Positions 25,690-35,753 of a stretch of 64,000 nt of DNA are shown in pieces. Origin of the DNA: Flavobacterium frigoris. Its GTDB lineage: Bacteria > Bacteroidota > Bacteroidia > Flavobacteriales > Flavobacteriaceae. The notes beneath the pieces were generated by a model, which had not been told where the DNA came from, ran no database searches, and saw only the letters and a list, made by a program, of their open reading frames with translations. The stretch is from positions 124,001-188,000 of the forward strand of contig NZ_FOFZ01000003.1 in NCBI RefSeq assembly GCF_900111075.1, read 5' to 3'. A program made the translations under genes and the position numbers. The first letter of the stretch is position 1. Every line of letters starts with the position of its first letter.

Positions 25690-26440
25690 TTAAGAATTCA
25701 ACCAATTCTTAAAATTATTAATTTCCTTTTTACTCAAAATAAGAGGATCTGAATCTGGAATAGGCACGTTTAAAAGTATTTCTATTTTTTGACTATTATG
25801 TTTAATAATTCCTGAATATAATTTCTGTTGATGATGTATTTTCTACTTATTTTGAAGAAAAGAACCGAATCAATTGTATTGACCAAATCTTTTAAATTAT
25901 TATTATACAAATAACTATGTCCTGTATTGATATGAATAAAAAGGTGCTTCCCCGTTGCAAAAAAAATAAGCTATCGCTGAATCATTTATCGATATAAGTT
26001 TATCTCTATGGTTCACCAAAAAATTATTCTGAATATTGTTTTTATTTTCAATTTCAGTTAAAGACTTAACAATTAATCCTAGATTAAAAGTGTCTTTTAT
26101 GTTTTTATATTTTATCAAAGATTCTAATAACTCTTCTTCAGCATAAGGCTTTAAAAGATAATCTATTGTGAAGTTTTTGAATACCTTAACCGCATATGAA
26201 TCATAAGCAGTAATAAAAATAACAGGACATGAAATAGTTGTTTGTTCAAAAATATCGAGACTTTTACCGTCTCCTAAGTGGATATCCATAAAAGCAAGAT
26301 CAACATTATTTTCTTTAAAAAAAATGGTAGCATTTTTCACAGACTTCAGTATATAAATTTCAGAGATAGAAAGTATTGTCTGTAGTTCAAGAACCGATTT
26401 TAGATATCTTGATGCAAGATTTTCATCTTCAATAATGGCT
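25690..26440 (-). pseudogene. LytTR-family response regulator, broken
   Basis: A receiver plus LytTR DNA-binding regulator with at least two frameshifts. The receiver starts in frame with KIKIAIIEDENLASRYL (about 26440), but no ATG, GTG or TTG start was found in frame upstream. It continues with the phospho-site LAFMDIHLGDG and the lysine in YLLKPYAEEE. The LytTR part begins normally (LISINDSAIAYFF), then the frame changes to GHSYLYNNNLKDLVN and FKISRKYIINRNYIQEL, and again to KIEILLNVPIPDSDPLILSK, ending at 25690. The kinase partner expected upstream is missing; the IS3 element begins about 90 bp away on that side. Confidence 0.75.
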
Positions 26441-26471
26441 ATTTTAATTTTGTTTTTTTTTGTACAAAGTT

Positions 26472-26503
26472 AAAAAAAAAGCTCCGTTAAAAAACGGAGC
26501 TTT
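26472..26503 (-). terminator. Intrinsic terminator beside the IS element
   Basis: A perfect 11-bp stem (AAAGCTCCGTT / AACGGAGCTTT) with a four-base A/T loop is followed on the minus strand by a run of T residues. No gene now lies directly upstream on that strand. It probably ended a gene that is now removed or displaced by the IS3 insertion. Confidence 0.75.
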
Positions 26504-26598
26504 AAGATTTACAATTCAGGATTATGCTGACCCCCAAAATTCGGACAATATATCCCGACTAATTTAGATAGGAATAAAAACCTTAAATTAGCACTATT

Positions 26599-26877
26599 AT
26601 GTCAAGAACAAGAAGAACCTTCGGGAAAGACTTCAAATCCAAAGTTGTTTTGGAAGCCTTAAAAGAGAAAGATACCATCGAAGTATTATCAAAAAAATAC
26701 GAGTTGCTGCCCAACCAAATTTCAATGTGGAAGGCAGAAGCGATCCGGAATCTTTCTGCGGTTTTTTCTGCAGAAAAAACAGTCGTTGCCAAAGATGAAA
26801 TTCCAACAGAGAAACTCTATGCTCGAATAGGTCAGCTGACTTTAGAGAATGACTTTTTAAAAAAAAGTCTGGGTTAG
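26599..26877 (+). CDS. IS3 transposase OrfA (HTH protein)
   Basis: A 92-residue OrfA with the typical leading helix-turn-helix (SRTRRTFGKDFKSKVVLEAL, then IEVLSKKYELLPNQISMWKA) and a C-terminal coiled-coil leucine-zipper-like segment (LYARIGQLTLENDFLKKS). It binds the IS ends and regulates transposition. In functional elements a -1 frameshift at its 3' A8 run extends it into OrfB. OrfA itself is intact. Confidence 0.88.
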   Translation: MSRTRRTFGKDFKSKVVLEALKEKDTIEVLSKKYELLPNQISMWKAEAIRNLSAVFSAEKTVVAKDEIPTEKLYARIGQLTLENDFLKKSLG

Positions 26878-27716
26878 TATCCATCAGTGAGCGAGTAAAA
26901 ATGGTCGATACCCAAAATAAATTGAGCATTGTCAAACAATGTCGATTATTAGAAATTCATCGCGGCGGTCTTTATTATAAAGCAAAACAGGAAAGTTTAG
27001 AGAACTTGAAAATAATGCAACTACTAGACCAACAGTATTTTAATACTCCATTTTATGGTTGCAGGAAACTGACGTTCTGGCTCTAGGATTTAGGTTTTAT
27101 AGTGAATCACAAACGGGTAAAACGATTGATGCAAATCATCAATTGGCAAACCATTTATAGGGAATCTAAAACAACAATGAGTAATAAAGAACATAAGAAA
27201 TACCCTTATTTACTCAAAGGTTCGAAGATTACCCCTAAAAATCAGGTGTGGGCAACAGATATCACCTATATTCCTATGGCAAAAGGATTTATGTATTTGA
27301 CTGCGATTATAGATTTGCATACAAGATTTGTTTTGAACTGGAGTGTAAGCAACACAATGAGTACCGATTGGTGTGCCGATATTTTGCAAGAAACCATACA
27401 TAAGTATGGTGCGCCCGAAATTTTCAATATAGATCAAGGAAGTCAATACACCAGTGAGGTTCACACCAATGTGCTATTAAACAATGGAATAAAAATTTCT
27501 ATGGACGGTAAAGGACGAGCTATTGACAACATTTTTATAGAACGATTATGGAGGACAGTCAAATACGAAAATGTATATTTACAAGCATATTCTGATGGAA
27601 TCATGCTTTATAGAGGACTCAAAGATTATTTTGAATTTTATAATAAACGGCGACTTAATCAGTCATTAGACTATGGAACGCCATATAATAATTATTACAA
27701 AAAGGAAGTAGCATAA
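26878..27716 (+). pseudogene. IS3 transposase OrfB with an in-frame stop codon
   Basis: This is the DDE recombinase half of the IS3 transposase. The frame entering from the slip site reads SGLVSISERVKMVDTQNK and RGGLYYKAKQES, then meets TAG at 27084-27086 in LTFWL*DLGF; the frame resumes unchanged with VNHKRVKRLMQI. The rve-domain catalytic residues survive: Asp in VWATDITYIPM, Asp in NIDQGSQYTS and Glu in IFIERLWRTVKYE. The single in-frame stop, where family members have a sense codon, should abolish the full-length enzyme unless suppressed. Confidence 0.85.
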
Positions 27717-27846
27717 AATCAGAATGACTTTTTTTGGCTTTTCATAATAGCCAAAAGTTATCTCCTATTTCAGCCAAAATAATAGAATATCAAACTAAAA
27801 ACCTATTTTAAATCGTTGAGATTTCTGTCTGAAAAATGGGTACAGT

Positions 27847-28780
27847 ATATAGAACCCTCGTCCCTATCCTCCAAGACCATAACAACAAAATCAAAGAATT
27901 GGTGGGTAAATAATATGCACCCGGAACATTTGAGCGCTATAAGACCTCCTTAAAACATACAATCGATTTTCTCGAATGGAAATACAAAATATCCGATATC
28001 GAGATTGCCAAAATAAACCATGCTTTTATTACCGATTATGAATTTTACTTACGAAGTGTTAGAAAGTGCGCCAACAACACCACTATCAAATACATCAAGA
28101 ACTTTAGCAAAATCATGAAGATATGTTTGGCCAACAATTGGATAAACAGAAACCCATTCAGTAACTACAAAGCTAAAATCAGAGAAGTGGAACGCGTATA
28201 TTTGTCAGAGGGAGAAATTGAGAATATCATCAACAAAGATTTCAAAACAGAAAGACTATCCTTAGTACGCGATATCTTTCTTTTTAGCTGCTTTACCCGT
28301 TTGGCTTACATTGATGTCAAAAACCTAACAAAGTCCCACATAAGCCTCGGTATTGATGGAGAAAAGTGGATATTCACCCACCGCCAGAAAACAGAAACGG
28401 CTTCGAAGATTCCAATTCTTCCAATTACCCAAATGATTATTGATAAATACGAGGATCATCTGGAAAGCTGCAATCAAAAAAAACTGCTCCCCATTTTGAG
28501 CAACCAGAAAATGAATGCCTATTTAAAAGAGATCGCAGGCATTTGTGAAATCGAAAAAGAACTTACTTTTCACATTACACGCCATACTTTTGCAGCCACA
28601 GTAACACTCACGAACGGAGTTCCTATTGAAAGTGTAAGCAAAATGCTTGGACACAAAAACTTAAGAACCACTCAACATTATGCAAAGGTGTTAGATAAAA
28701 AAGTTAGTGAGGACATGATAATTTTAAGAAATAAAATGCTAAACAGCAACAATGATAAAATCATCAAAAAGGCTAATTAG
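27847..28780 (+). pseudogene. Tyrosine recombinase (integrase), 5'-truncated and with a stop
   Basis: The C-terminal two thirds of a Bacteroidetes-type site-specific tyrosine integrase. The frame runs LQDHNNKIKELVGK, then a TAA at about 27910, then YAPGTFERYKTSLKHT, a core-binding SAM-like domain, and a catalytic domain with HITRHTFAATVTL (His and Arg), MLGHKNLRTTQHYAKV (His and nucleophile Tyr). The first catalytic Arg region reads FSCFTRLAYIDV. An ATG at 28115 could start a 221-residue protein lacking the arm-binding domain. The N-terminal domain is absent where the IS3 right end begins. It indicates a former integrative element. Confidence 0.82.
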
Positions 28781-29469
28781 AATTTTCACTAATTGAATTT
28801 AGCACTTAATAAGCTTAGAATAATGATTTAGTCTATGTAATCTGCTACTGGAAGTAAAACAATGCCAAAATTTAAGGATGAAAACACATTTGGAGCAAAA
28901 GCAAATTCAAGTTTAAATACCCCCTCGTCATCTCATAAAACCTCCCCCGCAAATAAAGACCTAAGGAAAAATTCGTTGATAGCTGATATTTTTCTTTAGC
29001 CATTTTATGCTATTTCTTTGTTAAGTCGTTTCGACGTATTAAAAAATATTCGTCGAATTACTTACCACTGCAATCTTTACCTGCTAAATAATTAAAAATT
29101 TAATTATCGTAAAAGTTAAGCTCTATGAAATTGTTGAAGCTTCTCCTAAATGGTTTGAATAAAAACTAAATGAGGTCCTTCCTCCTCCCAGAATTGAGTC
29201 GTATGAAATAGACCCGCTGTCTGTTGTACTTGGCATACCTGATCTTGACTTACATATGACAGTATATTTTTAAAATACGGTGTAACAATATAAAATATTA
29301 CTATCATGACTTTATAAAATATTTACTATTTGTAAACATTTTAAGTTAACTATTTAATAACGTCTTTAACAATAAGGCATTTATTTAATAACATTACAAG
29401 CAAGTTAAGTATATATTCCCTATCGATATTTGCCACATAATAATTAATTAAATTTACAAATATTAAAAA
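28781..29469. other. Intergenic region upstream of the phosphonate operon
   Basis: About 690 bp separate the recombinase remnant from the SusC start. No recognisable gene is present. A 45-codon reading frame at 28862-28999 (MPKFKDENTFGAKANSS at its start) is Ser/Lys-rich and probably fortuitous. The final 150 bp are very AT-rich and must contain the operon promoter; GATATTTG at 29428 is one base off the -7 consensus TAnnTTTG. A recombinase attachment site could also lie here but was not identified. Confidence 0.4.
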
Positions 29470-32400
29470 ATGAAAAAAACTAAAGCAAATCTAATATTGA
29501 TAATTACCCTTTTATCATTTGTTATTAGCCATTCTCAAAGTAATATAAAAGGGAAGGTCTTAGGTGAAAATAATATCCCCTTACCATCGGTATCAATCGC
29601 TGTAAAAGGAAGTACTATTAGCACTTTAACAGATCTTGATGGTAACTTCAAAATTGAACTTCCAGCGAACAAATCAATTCTGTTGATTTCGTACATAGGA
29701 TATAAATTAGTAGAATTAGATACCAACACGACCTCTAATTTGGTAATTGTTTTGAAACCAGATTCACAATCATTAAATGAAGTAGTTATTACTGCTTTAG
29801 GAATTAAAAAAGAGAAAAAAAGATTAGGATACTCAGTTCAAGAAGTTAAAGGTGATCTTACTAAAGCAAGAGATCCAAATGTTCTAAATTCGTTATCTGG
29901 AAAAGTCTCAGGACTGGTTGTTGCTTCTTCAGCAGAATTTTTTACTGCTCCAAATTTATACTTAAGAGGGAAAAAACCTTTAATAGTTGTTGATGGAGTT
30001 CCATTAGGTACAGATTCTTGGAATATCAGCCCAGACGACATAGAAAGTATTAACGTATTAAAGGGCGCTAATGCTGCTGCATTGTATGGATCTGACGGTG
30101 GAAATGGAGCAGTACAAATTACTACGAAAAGAGGAACTAAAGATAAACGAGGTTTCGTCGTAGAGTTAAACCAAAACAGCATTTTGCAAGGAGGTTTTAA
30201 TGCAGTTCCAAAAACACAAAATAATTATGGGCCAGGTTCTTATGGAAATTATGCTTTTTTGGACGGAAAAGGTGGAGGAATTAATGATGCAGATTATGAT
30301 CAATGGGGACCAAAATTTGATGGACAGTTAATTACTCAATATGACAGCCCTTTAGATGCAAACGGAAAACTAATCCCAACACCATGGCTAGCACGAGGAG
30401 CAAATAACTTAAATAATTTTCTTGAAACTGGAATTTTAGAAACAACTAATCTAGCTGTAGCATCCCAATTTGACAAAGGAAACGTTCGCTTCTCGATGTC
30501 ACACACATATCAAAAAGGAATTAATCCAAATACTAAACTTAACATATATAACTTCAACTTAAGTAGTAAATATAACTTTAGCGAAAAAACTTCTATAGAT
30601 GCAAGCGCTAATTTTAGTTTACAAACTTCACCAAATAATCCAAATGTAAATTACGGACCAAATAGTTACATATACAACATGCTTATCTGGGGTGGTGCAG
30701 ATTATGATGTTAGGGATCTTAGAAATTACTGGCAAGATGGCAAAGAAGGTTTGCAGCAAAAGAATTTTGAATATACACGTTACAACAACCCTTATTTTAT
30801 GGCTTATGAATGGTTGAGAGGAAAACAAACAAATGATTTCAGAGGACAAATAAACTTAAACCACAAATTCAATACTAATTTAAATGCTACCATAAGAACA
30901 AATATAGCTCTTGAAAACGAATTTGAAAATGAAAAATTTCCTTATTCAATGTCTACGTATGGGCGAGAAAAAGCACAAGGTGATTATAAGGAATCGTACT
31001 ATAATAATATTAAGAGCTATACTGATTTCATGTTGAATTACAATAATACATTTGGTGATTTCGGTTTAAACGCTACATTAGGTTCAAATATAAACATAGA
31101 AAAATATAGAAACTTATTTGCTACCACAGATTATTTAATCGTTCCTGGATTATATACATTAAGTAATACACAAACACCGGTTCAACCGACAAACTACAAT
31201 AGCCATTATGAAACTTATGGCTACTATGCCTCTGCTGATTTCTCTTACAAGTCTTTCTTATTCTTGGGCGCAACAGGACGTATTGATAAAGATTCTAGAT
31301 TGCCAGAAAAAAACAATTCTTTTTTCTACCCATCGGTTTCATTGAGTGCTGTATTGAGTGAAGTAGTAAATATACCTATAGTAGATTATTTAAAAGTACG
31401 AGCATCTTATGCCAAAGTAGGAAGTTCTTTAGCTATTTATAGTAATTTAAACACCTATAAATTAAACAGTCCGTTTACTATAAATGGTACAACTTATAAT
31501 CCTGCCTATGTCAATTCGGTTTTGTCAAATCAAGATTTGCAGCCAGCTTTCAACTCCTCTACTGAATTTGGTATAGAAACTAAATTGTTGAAAAATAAAT
31601 TGGGTTTTGATATTACCTATTATGAAAATAAAAATGGTCCTCAAATATTTGACTTACAATATTCTGCAGCTTCAGGGTATGATGGTAAAAAACAAAATGG
31701 TATTACTACTAAAACAAAAGGTTGGGAAATAGCATTAACAACATCTCCTATAAAAAATGAAAGTTTTAGTTGGAATATTGGTCTGAACTGGTCTGCATAT
31801 AAAGAATACTTACAAGAAGTGTACGGCGACATAACCAATAATGGAAGGATAAAAGTTGGCGAAAGAGTAGACGCTTATTATATCACAGATTTCATGAGAA
31901 CTAACGAAGGTCAATTAATTGTTGGAAATGATGGTAAGCCATTGCAAAATGCGTATCAAACAAGAGTTGGTTATGCAGCACCAGATTGGTCTGCAGGAAT
32001 TGCAAACAATCTACGATACAAAAACTTCTCTCTTGATTTTTCACTTGATGGTCGTTATGGGGGAAAAATTGAAAATTATGTAGCACTTAAAATGTGGCAA
32101 AGTGGTAGACAAATTGGTACAGACACTCCCGAAAGAGCCTTTGACGTTCAGGGTATAAAATCATATGTAACCGATGGAGTAATAATTACTGGAGGTCTAT
32201 TAACTACTGATGGTGAAGGAAATGTACTATCAGATACTAGAACTTTTGCTCCCAATACAACAAAAATGTATTATCAAGATTTTTCAAAGTCGTATCATGG
32301 ACAAACAGCTGCAAACATTATTGACAAAACGTTCTTTAAATTAAGAGAAGTAACTCTTACCTATAACTTACCATCAAAAAAGCTAAAAAATACTTTTATT

Positions 32401-32553
32401 AATAGTGCATCTGTCTCGCTATTAGGTAGAAATTTAATCTATTTTGCCAAGCACAAAGACATTGATTTAGACCAGTTTAACAGTGAAAAAGGATCTCCAT
32501 TACAAACACCAACAGTAAAAAGTTACGGTTTAAACGTAAACCTTAAATTCTAA
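29470..32553 (+). CDS. SusC/RagA TonB-dependent receptor of the phosphonate operon
   Basis: A complete 1027-residue SusC protein. A signal peptide (ending VISHSQ) is followed by a carboxypeptidase-like domain (KGKVLGENNIPLPSVSIAVK), the linker NEVVITALGIKKEKKRLGY typical of one SusC subgroup, a plug with LYLRGKKPLIVVDGVPLGT and VLKGANAAALYGSDGGNGAV, and the barrel ending SYGLNVNLKF. It starts the nine-gene operon, 11 bp before a SusD-like_2 gene. The downstream enzymes suggest that its ligand is a phosphonate or phosphonate ester rather than a plain glycan; that is an inference. Confidence 0.94.
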   Translation: MKKTKANLILIITLLSFVISHSQSNIKGKVLGENNIPLPSVSIAVKGSTISTLTDLDGNFKIELPANKSILLISYIGYKLVELDTNTTSNLVIVLKPDSQSLNEVVITALGIKKEKKRLGYSVQEVKGDLTKARDPNVLNSLSGKVSGLVVASSAEFFTAPNLYLRGKKPLIVVDGVPLGTDSWNISPDDIESINVLKGANAAALYGSDGGNGAVQITTKRGTKDKRGFVVELNQNSILQGGFNAVPKTQNNYGPGSYGNYAFLDGKGGGINDADYDQWGPKFDGQLITQYDSPLDANGKLIPTPWLARGANNLNNFLETGILETTNLAVASQFDKGNVRFSMSHTYQKGINPNTKLNIYNFNLSSKYNFSEKTSIDASANFSLQTSPNNPNVNYGPNSYIYNMLIWGGADYDVRDLRNYWQDGKEGLQQKNFEYTRYNNPYFMAYEWLRGKQTNDFRGQINLNHKFNTNLNATIRTNIALENEFENEKFPYSMSTYGREKAQGDYKESYYNNIKSYTDFMLNYNNTFGDFGLNATLGSNINIEKYRNLFATTDYLIVPGLYTLSNTQTPVQPTNYNSHYETYGYYASADFSYKSFLFLGATGRIDKDSRLPEKNNSFFYPSVSLSAVLSEVVNIPIVDYLKVRASYAKVGSSLAIYSNLNTYKLNSPFTINGTTYNPAYVNSVLSNQDLQPAFNSSTEFGIETKLLKNKLGFDITYYENKNGPQIFDLQYSAASGYDGKKQNGITTKTKGWEIALTTSPIKNESFSWNIGLNWSAYKEYLQEVYGDITNNGRIKVGERVDAYYITDFMRTNEGQLIVGNDGKPLQNAYQTRVGYAAPDWSAGIANNLRYKNFSLDFSLDGRYGGKIENYVALKMWQSGRQIGTDTPERAFDVQGIKSYVTDGVIITGGLLTTDGEGNVLSDTRTFAPNTTKMYYQDFSKSYHGQTAANIIDKTFFKLREVTLTYNLPSKKLKNTFINSASVSLLGRNLIYFAKHKDIDLDQFNSEKGSPLQTPTVKSYGLNVNLKF

Positions 32554-32564
32554 ATAAATTAAAA

Positions 32565-34070
32565 ATGAAAAATTATAATAGTACAAAGTATTTAACAATT
32601 TTAGCTGTTATGCTACTAGTGTTTTCCTGCACACCGTTTGGCGACTTAACAGATGATCCAAACAAAGCCACTAGCGTCCCTCCATCGATGTTGCTATCAG
32701 AAGTTCTAAATGTTGTTAACAATATTAGTGACGATGGGCCTTGGCGTGAAACGCAGCGTGACAATCAATTTTGGGTGATCTGTTTTGATTATTATGGCGA
32801 TCAAGATTATAACTGGGGAGCAGCAAATTTTAGATACAATACCTTATCTACAGTAATTGCAATGGAAAAAGAAGCTAAAGGACTCGATAATCAAGAAAAG
32901 TATGAAGCTATTGCTAAATTTTTTAAAGCGTATTTCTATGATTATATGTCTAAAAGACTTGGAAACATTCCTCTAACCGAGGCTTTACAAGCGTCATCTG
33001 AAATTGCAATTACCCAGCCGAAATATGATGATCAAAAATCAGTTTACATCGAAGTCTTAGATTTATTGGAAGCCGCAAACGACCAGATAACTAAAGCAAA
33101 GACACAGGTAGGAACTTCAGCAATTTCTGGCGATTTCTTCTTCAATGGAGATCTAGATAAATGGCAAAAAACAATTAATGCTTATCATTTGAGAGTTTTA
33201 ATTTCTTTGAGCAAGAAAAATGCAGACTTAAATATTGCAAGTAAAGTAAATGCAATTATTTCTAATCCTTCAAAATACCCATTGTTCAGTGGTATATCAG
33301 ATAATATGATGCGTACATTCTCTGATGAGCAGGGGAATCGTTATGAATTAAATCCAACAAGCTATGGTTTCAGTAGAAATAGGAATATTATTGGCGCAAC
33401 CTATTTAGATTTACTTAAAGCTAATAATGATCCCCGCATTTACGTTGTTGCAGATCCTGCACCGTTTTTTTTCAAGGCTAATGATCCTTTAAACTTAAAT
33501 GCTTATGTAGGTGCTAAAACTGGTGATGAACAAGGACAAATGCAAGTAGATTCTGATGCGGGAAAATACAGTTACCCAAGTGAAAAAAGATATTATTCGA
33601 CATTTAAAGGCGAGCCCTATATACAGATTGGTTATTCAGAGCAGGAATTTAATATTGCCGAAGCTATTAATAGAGGCTGGACGACTGGCAATGCAGAAAC
33701 ACACTATGAAAATGCTATCAAGGGATCTATGCAATTCTATGACATAGAACAAGCAGATATTGATTCCTTTCTAACAAATTCTAATGTGGTTTATAAAGGA
33801 AACAATACCAATGGACTGAATCAAATTCTAACTCAAAAATACGTTGCCTTTTTTGATAATTCTGGAATAGAAGCATATTGTAATTTTAGAAGGACAGGTA
33901 TTCCTTCGTTTGATATTGGTCCAGCCAATAAAAACGGAGGCAAGATACCTTTACGTTGGAAATATCCTGTAAGTGAATTCGAAAACAATACAACAAATGT
34001 AAATGCAGCATTGGGTTCTCAATACAGCGGTTCTGACGATATTAATGCCACAATGTGGATAATCAAATAG
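32565..34070 (+). CDS. SusD-like_2 family surface lipoprotein
   Basis: A 501-residue SusD homologue of the SusD-like_2 type. The lipobox is LLVFSC (Cys22), followed by TPFGDLTDDPNKATSVPP, the characteristic N-terminus of this subfamily. The middle holds helical repeats (YEAIAKFFKAYFYDYMSKRL, GNIPLTEAL). The C-terminal half shows YIQIGYSEQEFNIAEAINRG and LTQKYVAFFDNSGIEAYCNF, which match its SusD core. It is the lid of the adjacent SusC. Some members of this subfamily accompany loci without glycoside hydrolases, as here, where no GH gene is present in the operon. Confidence 0.92.
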   Translation: MKNYNSTKYLTILAVMLLVFSCTPFGDLTDDPNKATSVPPSMLLSEVLNVVNNISDDGPWRETQRDNQFWVICFDYYGDQDYNWGAANFRYNTLSTVIAMEKEAKGLDNQEKYEAIAKFFKAYFYDYMSKRLGNIPLTEALQASSEIAITQPKYDDQKSVYIEVLDLLEAANDQITKAKTQVGTSAISGDFFFNGDLDKWQKTINAYHLRVLISLSKKNADLNIASKVNAIISNPSKYPLFSGISDNMMRTFSDEQGNRYELNPTSYGFSRNRNIIGATYLDLLKANNDPRIYVVADPAPFFFKANDPLNLNAYVGAKTGDEQGQMQVDSDAGKYSYPSEKRYYSTFKGEPYIQIGYSEQEFNIAEAINRGWTTGNAETHYENAIKGSMQFYDIEQADIDSFLTNSNVVYKGNNTNGLNQILTQKYVAFFDNSGIEAYCNFRRTGIPSFDIGPANKNGGKIPLRWKYPVSEFENNTTNVNAALGSQYSGSDDINATMWIIK

Positions 34071-34078
34071 GTATTAAT

Positions 34079-35719
34079 ATGGAAATAAAAAAAAGTATAT
34101 TCATCACCATAGGGATTTATTCCCTGTGGTTTTGTTTTCCAATACAGAGTCAAAAATTAGACCCTGTTAAACACGTAGTAGTTATCGGATTTGATGGTTT
34201 AAGTCCTGACGGTCTGGCTAATACAAAAACACCAGAATTTGATAAAATAATTTCCGAAGGTACTTCAACCATGCATGCTAGAGCAGTTTTACCTTCAAGT
34301 TCAAGCACTAATTGGGCTACCATGATTACAGGTGCTGGGTCTGAACAGCATGGGATTACTTCTAATAGTTGGGAAAAAAATAATTTTGTATTACCCGCAG
34401 TGGTACAAAGTGATGATTTTTTGTTTCCTACTATTTTTAATTTGGTTAACACCAAAATAAAAAATGCAGAAATTGGGGCAATTTACCATTGGGATGGATT
34501 TGGGAGACTTTTTGAAAAAAGTGCTGTTGATTATGATATAAATCCAAAATCAGAAGATGAAACAGCTCAAGTTGCTAGTGCTTACATAATATCAAAACAA
34601 CCAACATTTACTTTCATACACTTTGATCACGTTGATCATGCCGGTCATGAATTTGGTCATGGTACTCCCGAGTATTACATAGCTGTTGAAAAAGCCGATG
34701 CCTTATTGGCTGAAGTGATGCAAGCTATTACTTCGTCTCCAATGGCTAATGAAACGCTAGTAATAGTATCTTCAGATCACGGTGGAATCGGCAAAGGTCA
34801 TGGTGGCGAAACTTTGCAAGAAGTAGAAATTCCATTTATTATTTGGGGAAAGTCGGTAAAGAAAGGGTACACTATAAAATACCCAGTTTATCAATATGAC
34901 AACGCAGCAACAGTAGCTTTTGCTTTGGGTTTGCAGTTACCAATGGCTGGTATTGGAAAACCAATAAAAAATGCGTTTGTAGGTTTTAATCAATCAGATG
35001 ATTATCCTATTATTAAAAGGCTGCTAGAACCGGTAATTGTACCAAAAGCAACAATGATTAAAAAAGCGGGTGGTCTGTTTAAAGATAATGCTGAAGTGCT
35101 GATTGAAAACCCGAATAATCAAGGAAGCATAAAATACACCTTAGATGGTTCCATGCCTTCTCGCTCATCGAATAGTTACATTAAACCATTTCAAGTTTTG
35201 AAAAACACAGTAGTTAAAAGTGCTGTTTTCGAAAATGATAAAATTGTGAGCACGGTTACTGAGGCATTTTTTAGAGTGTATCCCACACATTTAAAACCAC
35301 CAGTTTCTTATGAGGTATTTTATTTGTCGAATTTAACTAGCATTCCTTTTTTGGATCAACTGTCGCCTGATGCTAAAGGAACTTGCTTCGAAATTACATC
35401 AGATGAAGTAAAAGAAGCTATCAAGGATAATACTGTTGTAAAGTTTACAACTGAAATGGTTATCGAGAAGGAAGATACTTACGTATTTTTCACTCGCTCT
35501 GACGATGGAAGCATTCTTAAAATCAATAACGAAATTATTGTAAACAATGATGGTGACCATGGTGTTGTAGAAAAATCGGGTAAGATAAGGTTGAAGCCAG
35601 GAATTTATCCATTAGAGGTCACATGGTTTAATGACGGTGGCTCAGGATGGCTTGATGTTTATTACAAAACAGCTTCAATGCCTAAACAAATTATTCCAAC
35701 AACCCTTTTTAAAGGCTAA
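34079..35719 (+). CDS. Exported NPP/PhnA-like phosphodiesterase with CHB_HEX and PA14-like domains
   Basis: A 546-residue alkaline-phosphatase-superfamily enzyme. The ATG at 34079 puts a signal peptide (ending IQSQ) at the N-terminus; an ATG 24 bases earlier adds only a short leader. Metal and catalytic motifs of type I phosphodiesterases are present: VVIGFDGLSPD (Asp39), PSSSSTNWATMITG with the nucleophile Ser/Thr, FDHVDHAGHEFGHG, and SSDHGGIGKGHGG. A chitobiase-like beta domain (IKYTLDGSMPSRSSNSY) and a C-terminal PA14-like domain (YVFFTRSDDGSILKINNEII, SGWLDVYYK) follow. It would hydrolyse phospho- or phosphono-esters outside the cytoplasm. Substrate inferred only. Confidence 0.85.
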   Translation: MEIKKSIFITIGIYSLWFCFPIQSQKLDPVKHVVVIGFDGLSPDGLANTKTPEFDKIISEGTSTMHARAVLPSSSSTNWATMITGAGSEQHGITSNSWEKNNFVLPAVVQSDDFLFPTIFNLVNTKIKNAEIGAIYHWDGFGRLFEKSAVDYDINPKSEDETAQVASAYIISKQPTFTFIHFDHVDHAGHEFGHGTPEYYIAVEKADALLAEVMQAITSSPMANETLVIVSSDHGGIGKGHGGETLQEVEIPFIIWGKSVKKGYTIKYPVYQYDNAATVAFALGLQLPMAGIGKPIKNAFVGFNQSDDYPIIKRLLEPVIVPKATMIKKAGGLFKDNAEVLIENPNNQGSIKYTLDGSMPSRSSNSYIKPFQVLKNTVVKSAVFENDKIVSTVTEAFFRVYPTHLKPPVSYEVFYLSNLTSIPFLDQLSPDAKGTCFEITSDEVKEAIKDNTVVKFTTEMVIEKEDTYVFFTRSDDGSILKINNEIIVNNDGDHGVVEKSGKIRLKPGIYPLEVTWFNDGGSGWLDVYYKTASMPKQIIPTTLFKG

Positions 35720-35753
35720 AAAGAGGGTAAAGAAACATATTAGCATATAAATT

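Larger units (their letters stand above)
26527..27846 (+). mobile_element. IS3-family insertion sequence (defective)
   Basis: A 1.3-kb element with orfA and orfB arranged as in IS3 elements. Left end: CTGACCCCCAAAATTCGGACA (26527-26547). Right end: an imperfect inverted copy, CTGTCTGAAAAATGGGTACAG (about 27826-27846). It contains an A8 slip site (about 26862-26869) where a -1 frameshift would join orfA to orfB. The element abuts the 5' side of a recombinase remnant. I could not identify a clear target-site duplication. The exact ends are approximate. Confidence 0.78.

Noticed and set aside
34055..34081. An earlier ATG for the phosphodiesterase, overlapping SusD
   Set aside because: It adds eight polar residues before the signal peptide; ATG 34079 gives a cleaner export signal.
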